From: Sphingobacterium micropteri
GTDB lineage: Bacteria > Bacteroidota > Bacteroidia > Sphingobacteriales > Sphingobacteriaceae
Direction: 5' to 3'
DNA: 64,000 bases
Assembly (NCBI RefSeq): GCF_014692515.1
Contig: NZ_JACOIK010000009.1
Coordinates: forward strand, 62,001 to 126,000
Of this stretch, positions 56,612 through 64,000 are shown one piece after another; positions within the stretch are counted from its first letter, which is position 1, and every line of letters starts with the position of its first letter. The position numbers and the translations under genes are program-made. The notes beneath the pieces were generated by a model that was not told where the DNA came from, did not search any database, and saw only the letters and a program-made list of their open reading frames with translations.

Positions 56612-58018
56612 ATGCAATACGACGTAATCGTTATAGGAAGCGGCCCCGGTGGATATGTAAGTGCCATTCGCTGTGCCCAACTCGGACTAAAAACGGCTGT
56701 AATCGAGAAATATAGCACTTTTGGAGGCACTTGTCTAAACGTAGGATGTATTCCCTCCAAAGCATTGCTAGACAGCTCAGAGCATTACCACAACGCCGCA
56801 CACAATTTTGAAGCGCACGGTATCGGTTTAAGCAACCTCAAGATCGATGTAAAAAAGATGATGGCCCGTAAAAATGACGTCATTTCACAAAATACGGCTG
56901 GTATTACGTTTCTTTTTAAGAAAAACAAAATAGACACCTATGAGGGCGTTGGATCCTTCGTTGATAAAAACACGATTAAGGTGGCTCAAAACGATGGTAG
57001 CACAACGGAACTAAAAACAAAAAATGTAATTATTGCCACGGGTTCAAAACCTACGGCACTTCCGTTCTTACCGATCGACAAAAAACGCATCATTACTTCG
57101 ACCGAAGCCCTAAACCTTCAAGAAGTTCCTAAACATCTTATCGTTATCGGTGGCGGTGTAATCGGCTTAGAGCTAGGATCCGTATACGCACGTCTCGGCG
57201 CAAAAGTATCCGTTGTTGAATATGAAAAATCAATCATCGGCACCATGGACGGTGGTTTAGGAAAGGAATTACAACGTGTATTAAAGAAAAATTTAGGTGT
57301 GGAGTTCTTTTTGGGACATAAGGTTACCGGCGCTACCGCAAAAGGCAAGAAAGTAACTGTCACTGCAGAGGACTCCAAAGGCGAAACGGTTTCCTTAGAG
57401 GGTGACTATTGTATTGTTTCCGTGGGAAGAACCGCCTATACGGAAGGTCTCGGATTGGAAAATATTGGTATCAAAACCGAAGAACGAGGAAAAAAAATAC
57501 CCGTTAATGAACATTTAGAAACTGCTGTGGAAGGTGTTTATGCGATTGGCGATGTCATAAAAGGAGCTATGCTTGCTCATAAAGCAGAAGACGAAGGTAT
57601 TTATGTAGCCGAGTACATTGTAGGCCAAAAGCCGCATATTGACTACAATCTTATACCAGGCGTGGTATACACTTGGCCAGAGGTCGCTTCTGTCGGAAAA
57701 ACAGAAGAACAATTAAAAGAAGCAGGTGTAAAATATAAAACGGGCTCATTCTCTTTCAAAGCTTCTGGACGTGCTAAAGCTTCTGGAGATACAGATGGTT
57801 TCATCAAAGTTTTAGCAGATGCCGAAACAGATGAGGTATTAGGTGTACACATGATTGGACCACGTGCAGCGGATATGATCGCAGAAGCAGTTGTAGCCAT
57901 GGAATACCGTGCATCAGCTGAAGATATCGGCAGAATATGTCATGCGCATCCAACATTTACAGAAGCTATAAAAGAGGCCGCTTTAGCTGCAACAGCAAAT
58001 AGAGCAATTCATGCTTAA
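56612..58018 (+). CDS. lpdA: Dihydrolipoamide dehydrogenase (first copy)
   Basis: This 468-residue flavoenzyme reoxidises lipoyl groups of 2-oxoacid dehydrogenase complexes or the glycine cleavage system. The FAD site is at the N-terminus (VIGSGPGGYVSAIRCAQLG), and the redox disulphide is in GGTCLNVGCIPSKALL. The NAD site is IGGGVIGLELGSVYARLG at about residue 180, and the catalytic His-Glu pair is in CHAHPTFTEAIKEA. The sequence type is closer to the eukaryotic/alpha-proteobacterial E3 than the second copy at 59129. No dehydrogenase E1 or E2 gene is adjacent. Confidence 0.97.
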   Translation: MQYDVIVIGSGPGGYVSAIRCAQLGLKTAVIEKYSTFGGTCLNVGCIPSKALLDSSEHYHNAAHNFEAHGIGLSNLKIDVKKMMARKNDVISQNTAGITFLFKKNKIDTYEGVGSFVDKNTIKVAQNDGSTTELKTKNVIIATGSKPTALPFLPIDKKRIITSTEALNLQEVPKHLIVIGGGVIGLELGSVYARLGAKVSVVEYEKSIIGTMDGGLGKELQRVLKKNLGVEFFLGHKVTGATAKGKKVTVTAEDSKGETVSLEGDYCIVSVGRTAYTEGLGLENIGIKTEERGKKIPVNEHLETAVEGVYAIGDVIKGAMLAHKAEDEGIYVAEYIVGQKPHIDYNLIPGVVYTWPEVASVGKTEEQLKEAGVKYKTGSFSFKASGRAKASGDTDGFIKVLADAETDEVLGVHMIGPRAADMIAEAVVAMEYRASAEDIGRICHAHPTFTEAIKEAALAATANRAIHA

Positions 58019-58023
58019 ATAAT

Positions 58024-58054
58024 AAAAGGCGAGATCGATTATCTTGCCTTTTTT
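58024..58054 (+). terminator. Terminator after the first lpdA
   Basis: A stem of about 11 pairs with one wobble (AAAAGGCGAGA paired with TCTTGCCTTTT), 7-base loop, then a T-run. Confidence 0.7.
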
Positions 58055-58071
58055 AATTAATCATTAACATT

Positions 58072-58476
58072 ATGAATTTTCACACTAGAAAATGGATAAA
58101 ACCCGAAGATCTAAACCCCAATGGATCCCTGTTCGGTGGCAGATTATTAAGTTGGATAGATGAAGAGGCCGTAATCTATGCGATTGTACAATTGGGCAAT
58201 CCTCATGTCGTCACGAAATACATTTCCGAGATCAATTTTGTAAGTTCCGCCAAGCAGGGTGATATTATTGAAATGGGCATCACGGCCACACATTTCGGCA
58301 CGACATCCATCACCATGCGGTGTGAAGTACGTAACAAGATTACTCGAAAAACCATACTTTCGATCGACAAGCTTGTATTCGTCAATCTGGACAAGGACGG
58401 CAATCCTGTACCACACGGGAAGACAGAGATTACCTATGCCTACATGAGCATAGACTCCTATCCGGACAAGCAATAA
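58072..58476 (+). CDS. Short acyl-CoA thioesterase (hotdog fold)
   Basis: This 134-residue hotdog protein has the YciA-like core LNPNGSLFGGRLLSWIDEEA at residues 14-33 followed by a central helix and strands. It is shorter than the paralogue at 9742 and lacks its helical tail. It follows the first lpdA across a terminator. The substrate is unknown. Confidence 0.92.
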   Translation: MNFHTRKWIKPEDLNPNGSLFGGRLLSWIDEEAVIYAIVQLGNPHVVTKYISEINFVSSAKQGDIIEMGITATHFGTTSITMRCEVRNKITRKTILSIDKLVFVNLDKDGNPVPHGKTEITYAYMSIDSYPDKQ

Positions 58477-58478
58477 AG

Positions 58479-58787
58479 CTAAAGTGACGTACCGGTTGTC
58501 TTTTGTGCGTGGATTTGGCGTTTCACATCCCGCTCCACCCAAAAGGATACAACAGGTATCAAGGACGCTAAAAAGTATTTTAACACGCGGCTAAAAGACC
58601 ATTTATATTCGTTCCAGCACATCACCAGCAAAACAACAAACAGCACCACTAAAAAACCGTGGATAGAACCGGCAATACGAACAGCCTCAGGAATATCCGC
58701 CAGATATTTCAAGGGCATGGCGACAAAAAAAAGAATAACAGTGGAGATAGCCTCCCATAATGCAATTTGCTGAAAAATCCGTAGCAT
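58479..58787 (-). CDS. DUF3817 integral membrane protein
   Basis: This 102-residue protein has three hydrophobic helices and the DUF3817 pattern: an N-terminal ALWEAISTVILFFVAMPLKY, IHGFLVVLFVVLLVMCW in the middle and a C-terminal ALS-like SFWVERDVKRQ end. Function is unknown. It converges with the thioesterase gene, with two bases between stops. Confidence 0.9.
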   Translation of the reverse strand: MLRIFQQIALWEAISTVILFFVAMPLKYLADIPEAVRIAGSIHGFLVVLFVVLLVMCWNEYKWSFSRVLKYFLASLIPVVSFWVERDVKRQIHAQKTTGTSL

Positions 58788-58933
58788 AATAAACGATTAA
58801 AAGTTTCCGCAAACATACGGTCTAAAGTCCAATAGCAAAGTATTTTAATCATCTATTGACCAAAGACTGACATGTTCTTAGGAATATGGCAAATTCTATA
58901 TAGAAAACAATTTATTCGAACGAAAAAAATATG

Positions 58934-58941
58934 TATTTTTG
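58934..58941 (+). promoter_or_regulatory. -7 element for the second lpdA
   Basis: TATTTTTG matches TAnnTTTG exactly. A TTT rather than TTG sits at the -33 distance. It implies a 5' leader of about 180 bases. Confidence 0.4.
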
Positions 58942-59128
58942 GGACGTTCGCTATGCGGACAAATTCTTATACTACAAAACGTTTAAATTAAATACGTATT
59001 CAAAATACCCATTATGTGGTGAATACGCTTAAAAACAAATACACATTATGAAATATCCAAGATTGCAAAACACAACTAAACATAATCTGGATATTCCATA
59101 TGACCTTTAAAAAATAAATTATTTACAT
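58942..59128 (+). promoter_or_regulatory. Long structured leader of the second lpdA
   Basis: Two inverted repeats: 58995-59001 with 59021-59027, and 59048-59064 with 59084-59099 (with bulges). No terminator or leader peptide was recognised. The 341-base gap between the DUF3817 gene and lpdA holds nothing else I can identify. Confidence 0.4.
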
Positions 59129-60517
59129 ATGAATTACGACATCATAGTAATCGGTAGTGGTCCAGGAGGATATGTTGCTGCCATTCGCGCATCTCAGTTA
59201 GGCTTTAAAACAGCTATTGTAGAACGTGAAGCATTAGGCGGCATCTGCTTGAACTGGGGCTGTATCCCTACCAAAGCTTTATTGAAAAGTGCGCAGGTAT
59301 TTGAGTATTTGAACCATGCTGAAGAATACGGAATTAAAGTTCAGGGTGGCGAAGCGGACTTTTCGGCCATTGTAAAACGGAGTCGGGGCGTAGCGGACGG
59401 TATGAGCAAAGGTATCCAGTTCTTGATGAAAAAGAACAAAATTGATGTTATTATGGGTACTGCCAAAATTAAAAAGGGTGGTAAAATAGACGTAAAAGGT
59501 GCAGACGGTTCTACGAAAGAATATACAGCAAAACATACCATATTGGCAACCGGAGCACGCTCGCGTGAATTGCCTAACTTACCACAAGATGGCAAGAAGA
59601 TCATTGGCTATCGCCAAGCAATGAATCTTCCTAAACAACCAAAATCTTTGGTTGTTGTGGGATCCGGTGCTATCGGCGTAGAGTTTGCTTATTTCTACAA
59701 TGCGATCGGTACAAAAGTAACAATCGTAGAATTCATGGATAGGATAGTACCTGTAGAAGATGAAGAGGTTTCCAAACAATTGGAAAAATCGCTAAAAAAA
59801 GCAGGCATCGATATCATGATCAAATCGGAAGTCCAATCCGTAGATACCAAAGGTGACCTCTCGAAAGTTTCTATCAAAACAGCCAAGGGAACAGAAACTA
59901 TTGAAGCTGAAGTTGTACTCTCGGCTGTAGGGATTACCCCAAACATAGAAAATTTAGGTTTAGAAGAAGTTGGTGTAAAAACAGATAAAGGTCGTGTTAT
60001 CGTAGACGATTTCTATAAAACAAACATTGACGGTGTTTACGCCATCGGTGATATTGTAAAAGGTCAGGCCCTAGCACACGTTGCTTCTGCCGAAGGGATA
60101 ACTTGTATAGAGAAAATAAAAGGTTTGCATGTAGACCCTATCGATTACAATAACATCCCGGGATGTACATACTGTTCGCCAGAAGTTGCTTCTGTAGGTT
60201 ATACGGAAAAAGCTGCTAAAGAAGCTGGTTATGAACTTAAGGTGGGTAAATTCCCGTTCTCCGCTTCTGGTAAGGCCTCTGCTGCAGGTGCGAAAGATGG
60301 ATTTATCAAATTAATCTTTGATGCGAAATATGGTGAACTTCTGGGAGCGCATATGATAGGTGCCAACGTGACCGAAATGATTGCAGAAATTGTTGTTGCC
60401 AGAAAATTGGAAACTACCGGACACGAAATGATTAAAGCCGTTCATCCACACCCAACCATGAGTGAGGCCATTATGGAAGCTGCTGCTGCTGCTTATGATG
60501 AGGTGATTCATTTATAG
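59129..60517 (+). CDS. lpdA: Dihydrolipoamide dehydrogenase (second copy)
   Basis: This 462-residue flavoenzyme has the FAD site IGSGPGGYVAAIRASQLG, the redox disulphide in GGICLNWGCIPTKALLKSA, the NAD site VGSGAIGVEFAYFYNAIG and the catalytic HPHPTMSEAIMEA. The NWGCIPTK form is usual for the Bacteroidota pyruvate or branched-chain dehydrogenase E3, and differs from the first copy's NVGCIPSK. The two copies suggest separate complexes or conditions. A structured leader and its own promoter and terminator set it apart. Confidence 0.97.
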   Translation: MNYDIIVIGSGPGGYVAAIRASQLGFKTAIVEREALGGICLNWGCIPTKALLKSAQVFEYLNHAEEYGIKVQGGEADFSAIVKRSRGVADGMSKGIQFLMKKNKIDVIMGTAKIKKGGKIDVKGADGSTKEYTAKHTILATGARSRELPNLPQDGKKIIGYRQAMNLPKQPKSLVVVGSGAIGVEFAYFYNAIGTKVTIVEFMDRIVPVEDEEVSKQLEKSLKKAGIDIMIKSEVQSVDTKGDLSKVSIKTAKGTETIEAEVVLSAVGITPNIENLGLEEVGVKTDKGRVIVDDFYKTNIDGVYAIGDIVKGQALAHVASAEGITCIEKIKGLHVDPIDYNNIPGCTYCSPEVASVGYTEKAAKEAGYELKVGKFPFSASGKASAAGAKDGFIKLIFDAKYGELLGAHMIGANVTEMIAEIVVARKLETTGHEMIKAVHPHPTMSEAIMEAAAAAYDEVIHL

Positions 60518-60518
60518 T

Positions 60519-60556
60519 AATAGAAAAGCGAGGCTTGTGCCTCGCTTTTCTATTTT
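60519..60556. terminator. Bidirectional terminator between lpdA and the LacI gene
   Basis: Perfect 16-pair stem (60519-60534 with 60539-60554), 4-base loop, with A and T runs. The LacI stop codon lies within the right arm. Confidence 0.9.
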
Positions 60557-61557
60557 AAAACCAATTTCGATTCAAAAACGACTGTCTCCGGTTCCTGTTG
60601 GTCGTCATTTGCAGCCATATGTCTAAAGAGGATTTCAGCCGCTTTGCGAGCTTGCTTATCGGGATACTGTTCTATGCTCCCCATCGGCGGATTTTCCATA
60701 TATTTCCATAACGGATAATTTGCGTAGCTGATAAAAAACACATCTTTCTTTTGTACTAATCCCCGCTGACGTACATATTTTATCACATCCAACGTGACAA
60801 AATCATTAAACGACACAATAGCCGATGGGCGCTCCGACAATACCAATAACTTGTCTATCGCTTCGATATTTCCTCTCTCTGTTAAATCAGTGTGTACTTC
60901 GTAACGCGCATTGTATTCCAAATTTTCACTTTTCAACGCTTTTCTATAAGCTGCTGCCCGTTCTTGCGAAGCCAATAAATTTTCCGGACCGTTAATCAAT
61001 GCAATATTTTTATGCCCTAAAGCGGCAAACGATTGGACAGCTTCCCGCATACCGGTAGAAAGGTCACTATATACTTTATTGACGCCGTCAATTCTGGGTA
61101 CGCAATCAAAGAAAACGATCGGAACTTCTGCATCATCTAATATCTTGATAAAACTCAAGTCTTCCGTATTTTTGCCCAACGACATCAAAATGCCGTCGAC
61201 CCGATGTTTCTTAAATGTTTGCAGGATTTTTAATTCACGCGCGGCATCGTCATGCGACTGCCCCATCAACACCGTATATTCATGCTCCCCCGCCACCTTT
61301 TCAATTTCGCTAATCGCAGAAGAAAAGAAAGGTTCGGAAAGATTTGGAAGAATGACACCGATCGTAAATGTACGTCGCTGTTTAAAAAATATGGCGGTCT
61401 GATTAGGTTCGTAATTCAGTTCTTCGGCCATCTTCTTTACCCGCATTGTCGTTACCAACCCAATGCTCGGATGATCATTCAATGCACGCGACACGGTGGA
61501 TGGCGATATTTTCAGTCTACGCGCAATCTCCTTTATCGTTGCCGGTTTTTTTTTCAT
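60550..61557 (-). CDS. LacI-family transcriptional regulator
   Basis: This protein of about 335 residues starts at the ATG at 61557; a longer frame would need a TTG. The N-terminal helix-turn-helix is TIKEIARRLKISPSTVSRAL with the hinge EELNYEPNQTA. The periplasmic-binding-protein-like ligand domain follows with IGVILPNLSEPFF, VDGILMSLGK and FFDCVPRIDGV. No sugar-use genes flank it, so the ligand and operator are unknown. It is the last gene of a minus-strand run that starts with the ABC ATPase. Confidence 0.95.
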   Translation of the reverse strand: MKKKPATIKEIARRLKISPSTVSRALNDHPSIGLVTTMRVKKMAEELNYEPNQTAIFFKQRRTFTIGVILPNLSEPFFSSAISEIEKVAGEHEYTVLMGQSHDDAARELKILQTFKKHRVDGILMSLGKNTEDLSFIKILDDAEVPIVFFDCVPRIDGVNKVYSDLSTGMREAVQSFAALGHKNIALINGPENLLASQERAAAYRKALKSENLEYNARYEVHTDLTERGNIEAIDKLLVLSERPSAIVSFNDFVTLDVIKYVRQRGLVQKKDVFFISYANYPLWKYMENPPMGSIEQYPDKQARKAAEILFRHMAANDDQQEPETVVFESKLVLK

Positions 61558-61588
61558 GCCTATACCTTTTTTTGACAAACATCACCTA

Positions 61589-62158
61589 TCAAAATTCCAA
61601 TTCGTCCCCGGTAACGATTGAAATTTCATCTGCCGAAACCTGATACTCCTCTTTAAGAAAATCAATAGGATTGATGTTGCGAAACATCAATTCACGTATA
61701 AAAAACACTTTTAATGAAGGCAAAAACCTCGATAAGTCCTGCCAATCGATGTGTTTCAGTTTATTTAGTTGCTCTATGGGGTTTCCATCTGTTAGTATAC
61801 CCACATGCTTTTCTTTCTCAAATAAAGATAACAATAATCTTTTAATATCCTCTTTCAATATAAGTTTCAAAGGAAGGTGCGCATTGGCTTTCAACCTTTC
61901 AAAATTTTCACGGTAACCTTCATGTAACCCAAAATATGCGATTGTCTTTGGCAGTACTTCATCCTCTCCTATTGTTTCCAACGTTTCCTTCATAAAACCC
62001 ACCATATCCTTGGCGATGGGCAGTCCTTCTGTATATTCTGCGAAATTGGAAAACAAATAATAGACTTGTAATAAATATTCGGGCTTGGGATACAATACAT
62101 CATCGATTTCAAAAACATAAACCGATTTATTAAAAGCGTGCGTTCCGTTATTCATCAT
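61589..62158 (-). CDS. HAD-like protein with a substituted nucleophile
   Basis: This 189-residue protein has the fold pattern of a HAD phosphatase, but its first motif reads VFEIDDVLYP where active members have an Asp-x-Asp; the nucleophilic Asp is Glu. Motif II is present (GILTDGN). The final motif is short (VTGDELEF) and the protein ends there, so the second acidic residue is missing. It is predicted to be catalytically inactive or to have changed chemistry. It starts one base after the previous gene's stop, which suggests joint action with it. Confidence 0.75.
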   Translation of the reverse strand: MMNNGTHAFNKSVYVFEIDDVLYPKPEYLLQVYYLFSNFAEYTEGLPIAKDMVGFMKETLETIGEDEVLPKTIAYFGLHEGYRENFERLKANAHLPLKLILKEDIKRLLLSLFEKEKHVGILTDGNPIEQLNKLKHIDWQDLSRFLPSLKVFFIRELMFRNINPIDFLKEEYQVSADEISIVTGDELEF

Positions 62159-62623
62159 TTAAACCAAACATAATATCGGCTCATCACCCGAATCAGCCAA
62201 TATGCCTGCTCCTGAAAAATGATCCCCACATAATTGGTCACCTGTTAGTATATCTATTCCGGATTTCAAGACATGAATCTCTCCTGAGGGGTTTTCGAGC
62301 ATAAAGCATTCTTCCAAATCATGGGGTAATAAAACCACTATTCCATATTCTTCTAACAAAATCCGGGCTTCGTTTATAGGTTGCAATTCCATCTCACCTA
62401 AAGGAAGTATCATTTGGCAGCCCTTATCCAAACACAGCTTCAATATCTCATGTGCGAACGTAGGGTTTACCCCTGTAGGAATCCGATGATAGTTCTGTTT
62501 TAGCAATAAATCCGGAAACGGTTCCGAACTGGCATAAACCACTTCGTAACGTGCTGACAACAATCTGCTTACACGCTGTGCAAAAGGCCGTGTGCCATAC
62601 GTGATTAAAATAGTATCTATCAT
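62159..62623 (-). CDS. Pre-ATP-grasp-like protein of unknown function
   Basis: This protein of about 154 residues starts at the ATG at 62623 (MIDTILITYGTRPF). The first 100 residues resemble the Rossmann-like domain that precedes ATP-grasp ligase domains, with ILITYGTRPFAQRV and ILPLGEMELQPI, but the ATP-grasp domain itself is absent. The rest is short and not recognised. It lies between the ABC ATPase gene and the HAD-like gene on the same strand. A scaffold or ligand-binding role with the HAD-like partner is only a guess. Confidence 0.6.
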   Translation of the reverse strand: MIDTILITYGTRPFAQRVSRLLSARYEVVYASSEPFPDLLLKQNYHRIPTGVNPTFAHEILKLCLDKGCQMILPLGEMELQPINEARILLEEYGIVVLLPHDLEECFMLENPSGEIHVLKSGIDILTGDQLCGDHFSGAGILADSGDEPILCLV

Positions 62624-62628
62624 TTTTT

Positions 62629-63282
62629 TCAAAGAATCTGTCCGTCACGCATATGAATTGTTCTATCGGAGATATTAGCCAACTCTTCATTGTGCGTAAC
62701 AATGATAAAGGTCTGTCCCAAGGACGCACGCAGCTCAAAAAACAACTGGTGTAATGAAGCTGCATTCTCGGAGTCGAGGTTACCGGAGGGTTCATCTGCC
62801 AGGATGAGTGCCGGTTGGTTGATCAATGCCCTCGCCACAGACACTCTTTGTTGTTCTCCTCCCGACATCTCCGATGGTTTGTGTTGCGCACGATGTCGTA
62901 CACCCAAGCGATCCAAAAGATCCATACCACGTGCTTCTGCTTCTTTTTTTCCTACCTGACTGATAAAGGCAGGAATACAAACATTTTCGAGCGCCGTAAA
63001 CTCTGGCAACAAATGATGAAACTGAAAAACAAAACCAATATGCTTATTGCGGAATAAACTCATCTTCTTTTCACTCAGCGCCTTTACATCGGTACCATTA
63101 ATGACTATCCGACCACTATCCGGCCTGTCCAATGTACCTATAATATGCAATAACGTACTCTTTCCTGCTCCTGATGCGCCAACGATCGAAACAATTTCCC
63201 CTCTCTCTACCGATAGATCTACACCACGCAAAATCGGCAGTTGACCGAAAGACTTATATATTTGGTTTGCTTCCAATATCAT
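62629..63282 (-). CDS. ABC transporter ATP-binding protein (LolD-like)
   Basis: This protein of about 217 residues starts at the ATG at 63282. Walker A is GASGAGKST, the Q-loop [20 protein letters not shown], the signature [15 protein letters not shown], Walker [14 protein letters not shown] and the switch His in VTHN. The [13 protein letters not shown] stretch is typical of LolD, the ATPase that powers lipoprotein release from the inner membrane. LolC/E genes are not next to it. The downstream gene starts 5 bases after its stop. Confidence 0.93.
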   Translation of the reverse strand: MILEANQIYKSFGQLPILRGVDLSVERGEIVSIVGASGAGKSTLLHIIGTLDRPDSGRIVINGTDVKALSEKKMSLFRNKHIGFVFQFHHLLPEFTALENVCIPAFISQVGKKEAEARGMDLLDRLGVRHRAQHKPSEMSGGEQQRVSVARALINQPALILADEPSGNLDSENAASLHQLFFELRASLGQTFIIVTHNEELANISDRTIHMRDGQIL

Positions 63283-63402
63283 AATGCGAAGGTAAGAAAC
63301 CGCCATGATTTTCGAAAATCACGTTGCATTATATTTAAATCACGGCAGCTTCATCACCCTGTAAGAAAAAACAATTAGATGAAAAAACGAGGAAAAGATT
63401 AC

Positions 63403-63433
63403 TTGTCCTTTCCATTTAAAAATCATAATTTTA
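63403..63433 (+). promoter_or_regulatory. Promoter of sucC
   Basis: TTG (63403-63405), a 20-base spacer, then TAATTTTA (63426-63433), one mismatch to TAnnTTTG. The ATG is at 63450. Confidence 0.5.
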
Positions 63434-63449
63434 CGACAAATTTTTTAAG

Positions 63450-64000
63450 ATGAACATTCACGAATATCAAGCAAAAGAAATACTTAAAAGTTTTGGCGTA
63501 AGAGTTCAAGAAGGAATCCTTGCAGAAACTCCCGAACAGGCTGTTGAAGCCGCACAGACATTAAAACAAGATTTTAACTCGGACTGGGTGGTTGTAAAAG
63601 CACAAATCCATGCAGGTGGCCGTGGTAAAGGTGGTGGTGTGAAATTGGCAAAAAACCATGATGAGGTATTGCAACGTGCAACAGACATCATCGGCATGCA
63701 ATTGGTTACCCCTCAAACGGGACCGGAAGGGAAAAAAGTAAACAAAGTTTTGGTAGCACAGGATGTATATTATCCTGGAGAGAGTGAAATCAAAGAATTT
63801 TATGTTTCCGTTTTATTAGATCGCGCAACAGGACGTAACATCATCATGTATTCTACCGAAGGAGGTATGGATATTGAAGAAGTCGCTGAGAAAACACCGC
63901 ATTTAATTTTCAAAGAAGAAATCGACCCTAAAGCTGGGTTACAAGGCTTCCAAGCACGTAAAATTGCTTTCAATCTAGGTCTTTCTGGTGCAGCACAGAA
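63450..64000 (+). CDS. sucC: Succinyl-CoA synthetase beta subunit (5' part, runs off the window)
   Basis: The first 183 codons of an ADP- or GDP-forming succinyl-CoA ligase beta subunit are present. The N-terminus [17 protein letters not shown] and the ATP-grasp segment [20 protein letters not shown] are diagnostic. This TCA-cycle enzyme couples succinyl-CoA cleavage to nucleoside triphosphate formation. The frame is open to the end of the window. A sucD gene, if adjacent, lies beyond it. Confidence 0.97.
   Translation, partial: MNIHEYQAKEILKSFGVRVQEGILAETPEQAVEAAQTLKQDFNSDWVVVKAQIHAGGRGKGGGVKLAKNHDEVLQRATDIIGMQLVTPQTGPEGKKVNKVLVAQDVYYPGESEIKEFYVSVLLDRATGRNIIMYSTEGGMDIEEVAEKTPHLIFKEEIDPKAGLQGFQARKIAFNLGLSGAAQ

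Noticed and set aside
58931..59032. 33-codon plus-strand frame in the leader of the second lpdA
   Set aside because: Its ATG overlaps the -7 promoter element, so it would not be transcribed as a leader peptide.

Overview
The window is a chromosomal segment of a member of the Bacteroidota, most likely Sphingobacteriaceae (Sphingobacterium-like). The signs are a gldC gliding-motility gene, a GLPGLI-family protein next to an outer-membrane barrel protein, an S46 peptidase, a HYC_CC_PP-type protein next to a TonB-dependent receptor, a histone-H1-like mini-protein, a FloA flotillin, many signal peptides ending in A-Q, and repeated promoters of the Bacteroidota type (TTG about 19-21 bases before TAnnTTTG). 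No rRNA, tRNA, CRISPR array, insertion sequence or prophage gene was seen.

Layout. 0-10.3 kb is mostly housekeeping: an ECF sigma factor, glyA, an IscA/HesB-type Fe-S protein, ileS, a DksA/TraR-like protein, lspA, an M28 peptidase, an SDR enzyme and a thioesterase. 10.3-24.3 kb is a minus-strand run of five genes for exported proteins: two collagen-like lipoproteins, an outer-membrane barrel, a giant protein of about 2733 residues, and a fibronectin-III protein. The genes are separated by at most about 31 bases or overlap by 4, so they look like one operon of about 14 kb. Divergent from it, 24.5-27.4 kb holds a single reading frame joining a LytTR response regulator to a TPR sensor histidine kinase. 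A pair of direct repeats resembling LytTR boxes lies in the gap between them. This regulator plus surface operon is the most interesting system in the window.

27.4-29.7 kb carries EVE-domain, GldC, membrane-protein and DEAD-box helicase genes. 29.8-35.9 kb carries an S46 peptidase, an H1-like protein, and the GLPGLI and barrel pair. 36-40 kb has an M20 dipeptidase, a PlsC-type acyltransferase, an ABC ATPase and a DUF2795 protein. 39.9-43.7 kb is a short trp operon (trpD-F-B-A) preceded by a complete attenuator: a 15-residue leader peptide with three Trp codons in a row and a strong terminator. 43.7-47.1 kb has a tiny membrane ORF, the HYC-type protein and a TonB receptor with a fused heavy-metal (HMA) domain. 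Then come maf, kdsC, a short isolated transcription unit encoding an 18-residue peptide, and floA.

49.7-55.9 kb is a signalling operon: a three-receiver hybrid kinase, CheR, a receiver-less CheB and a second hybrid kinase. 55.9-60.5 kb has an azurin-like lipoprotein and two different dihydrolipoamide dehydrogenases, the second behind a long structured leader. The window ends with a LacI regulator, a HAD-like protein that has lost its nucleophile, a pre-ATP-grasp-like protein, a LolD-like ABC ATPase and the start of sucC.

Many upstream in-frame starts in raw translations here are TTG or GTG. Where a downstream ATG is followed by a signal peptide or the family's usual N-terminus, that ATG was chosen.
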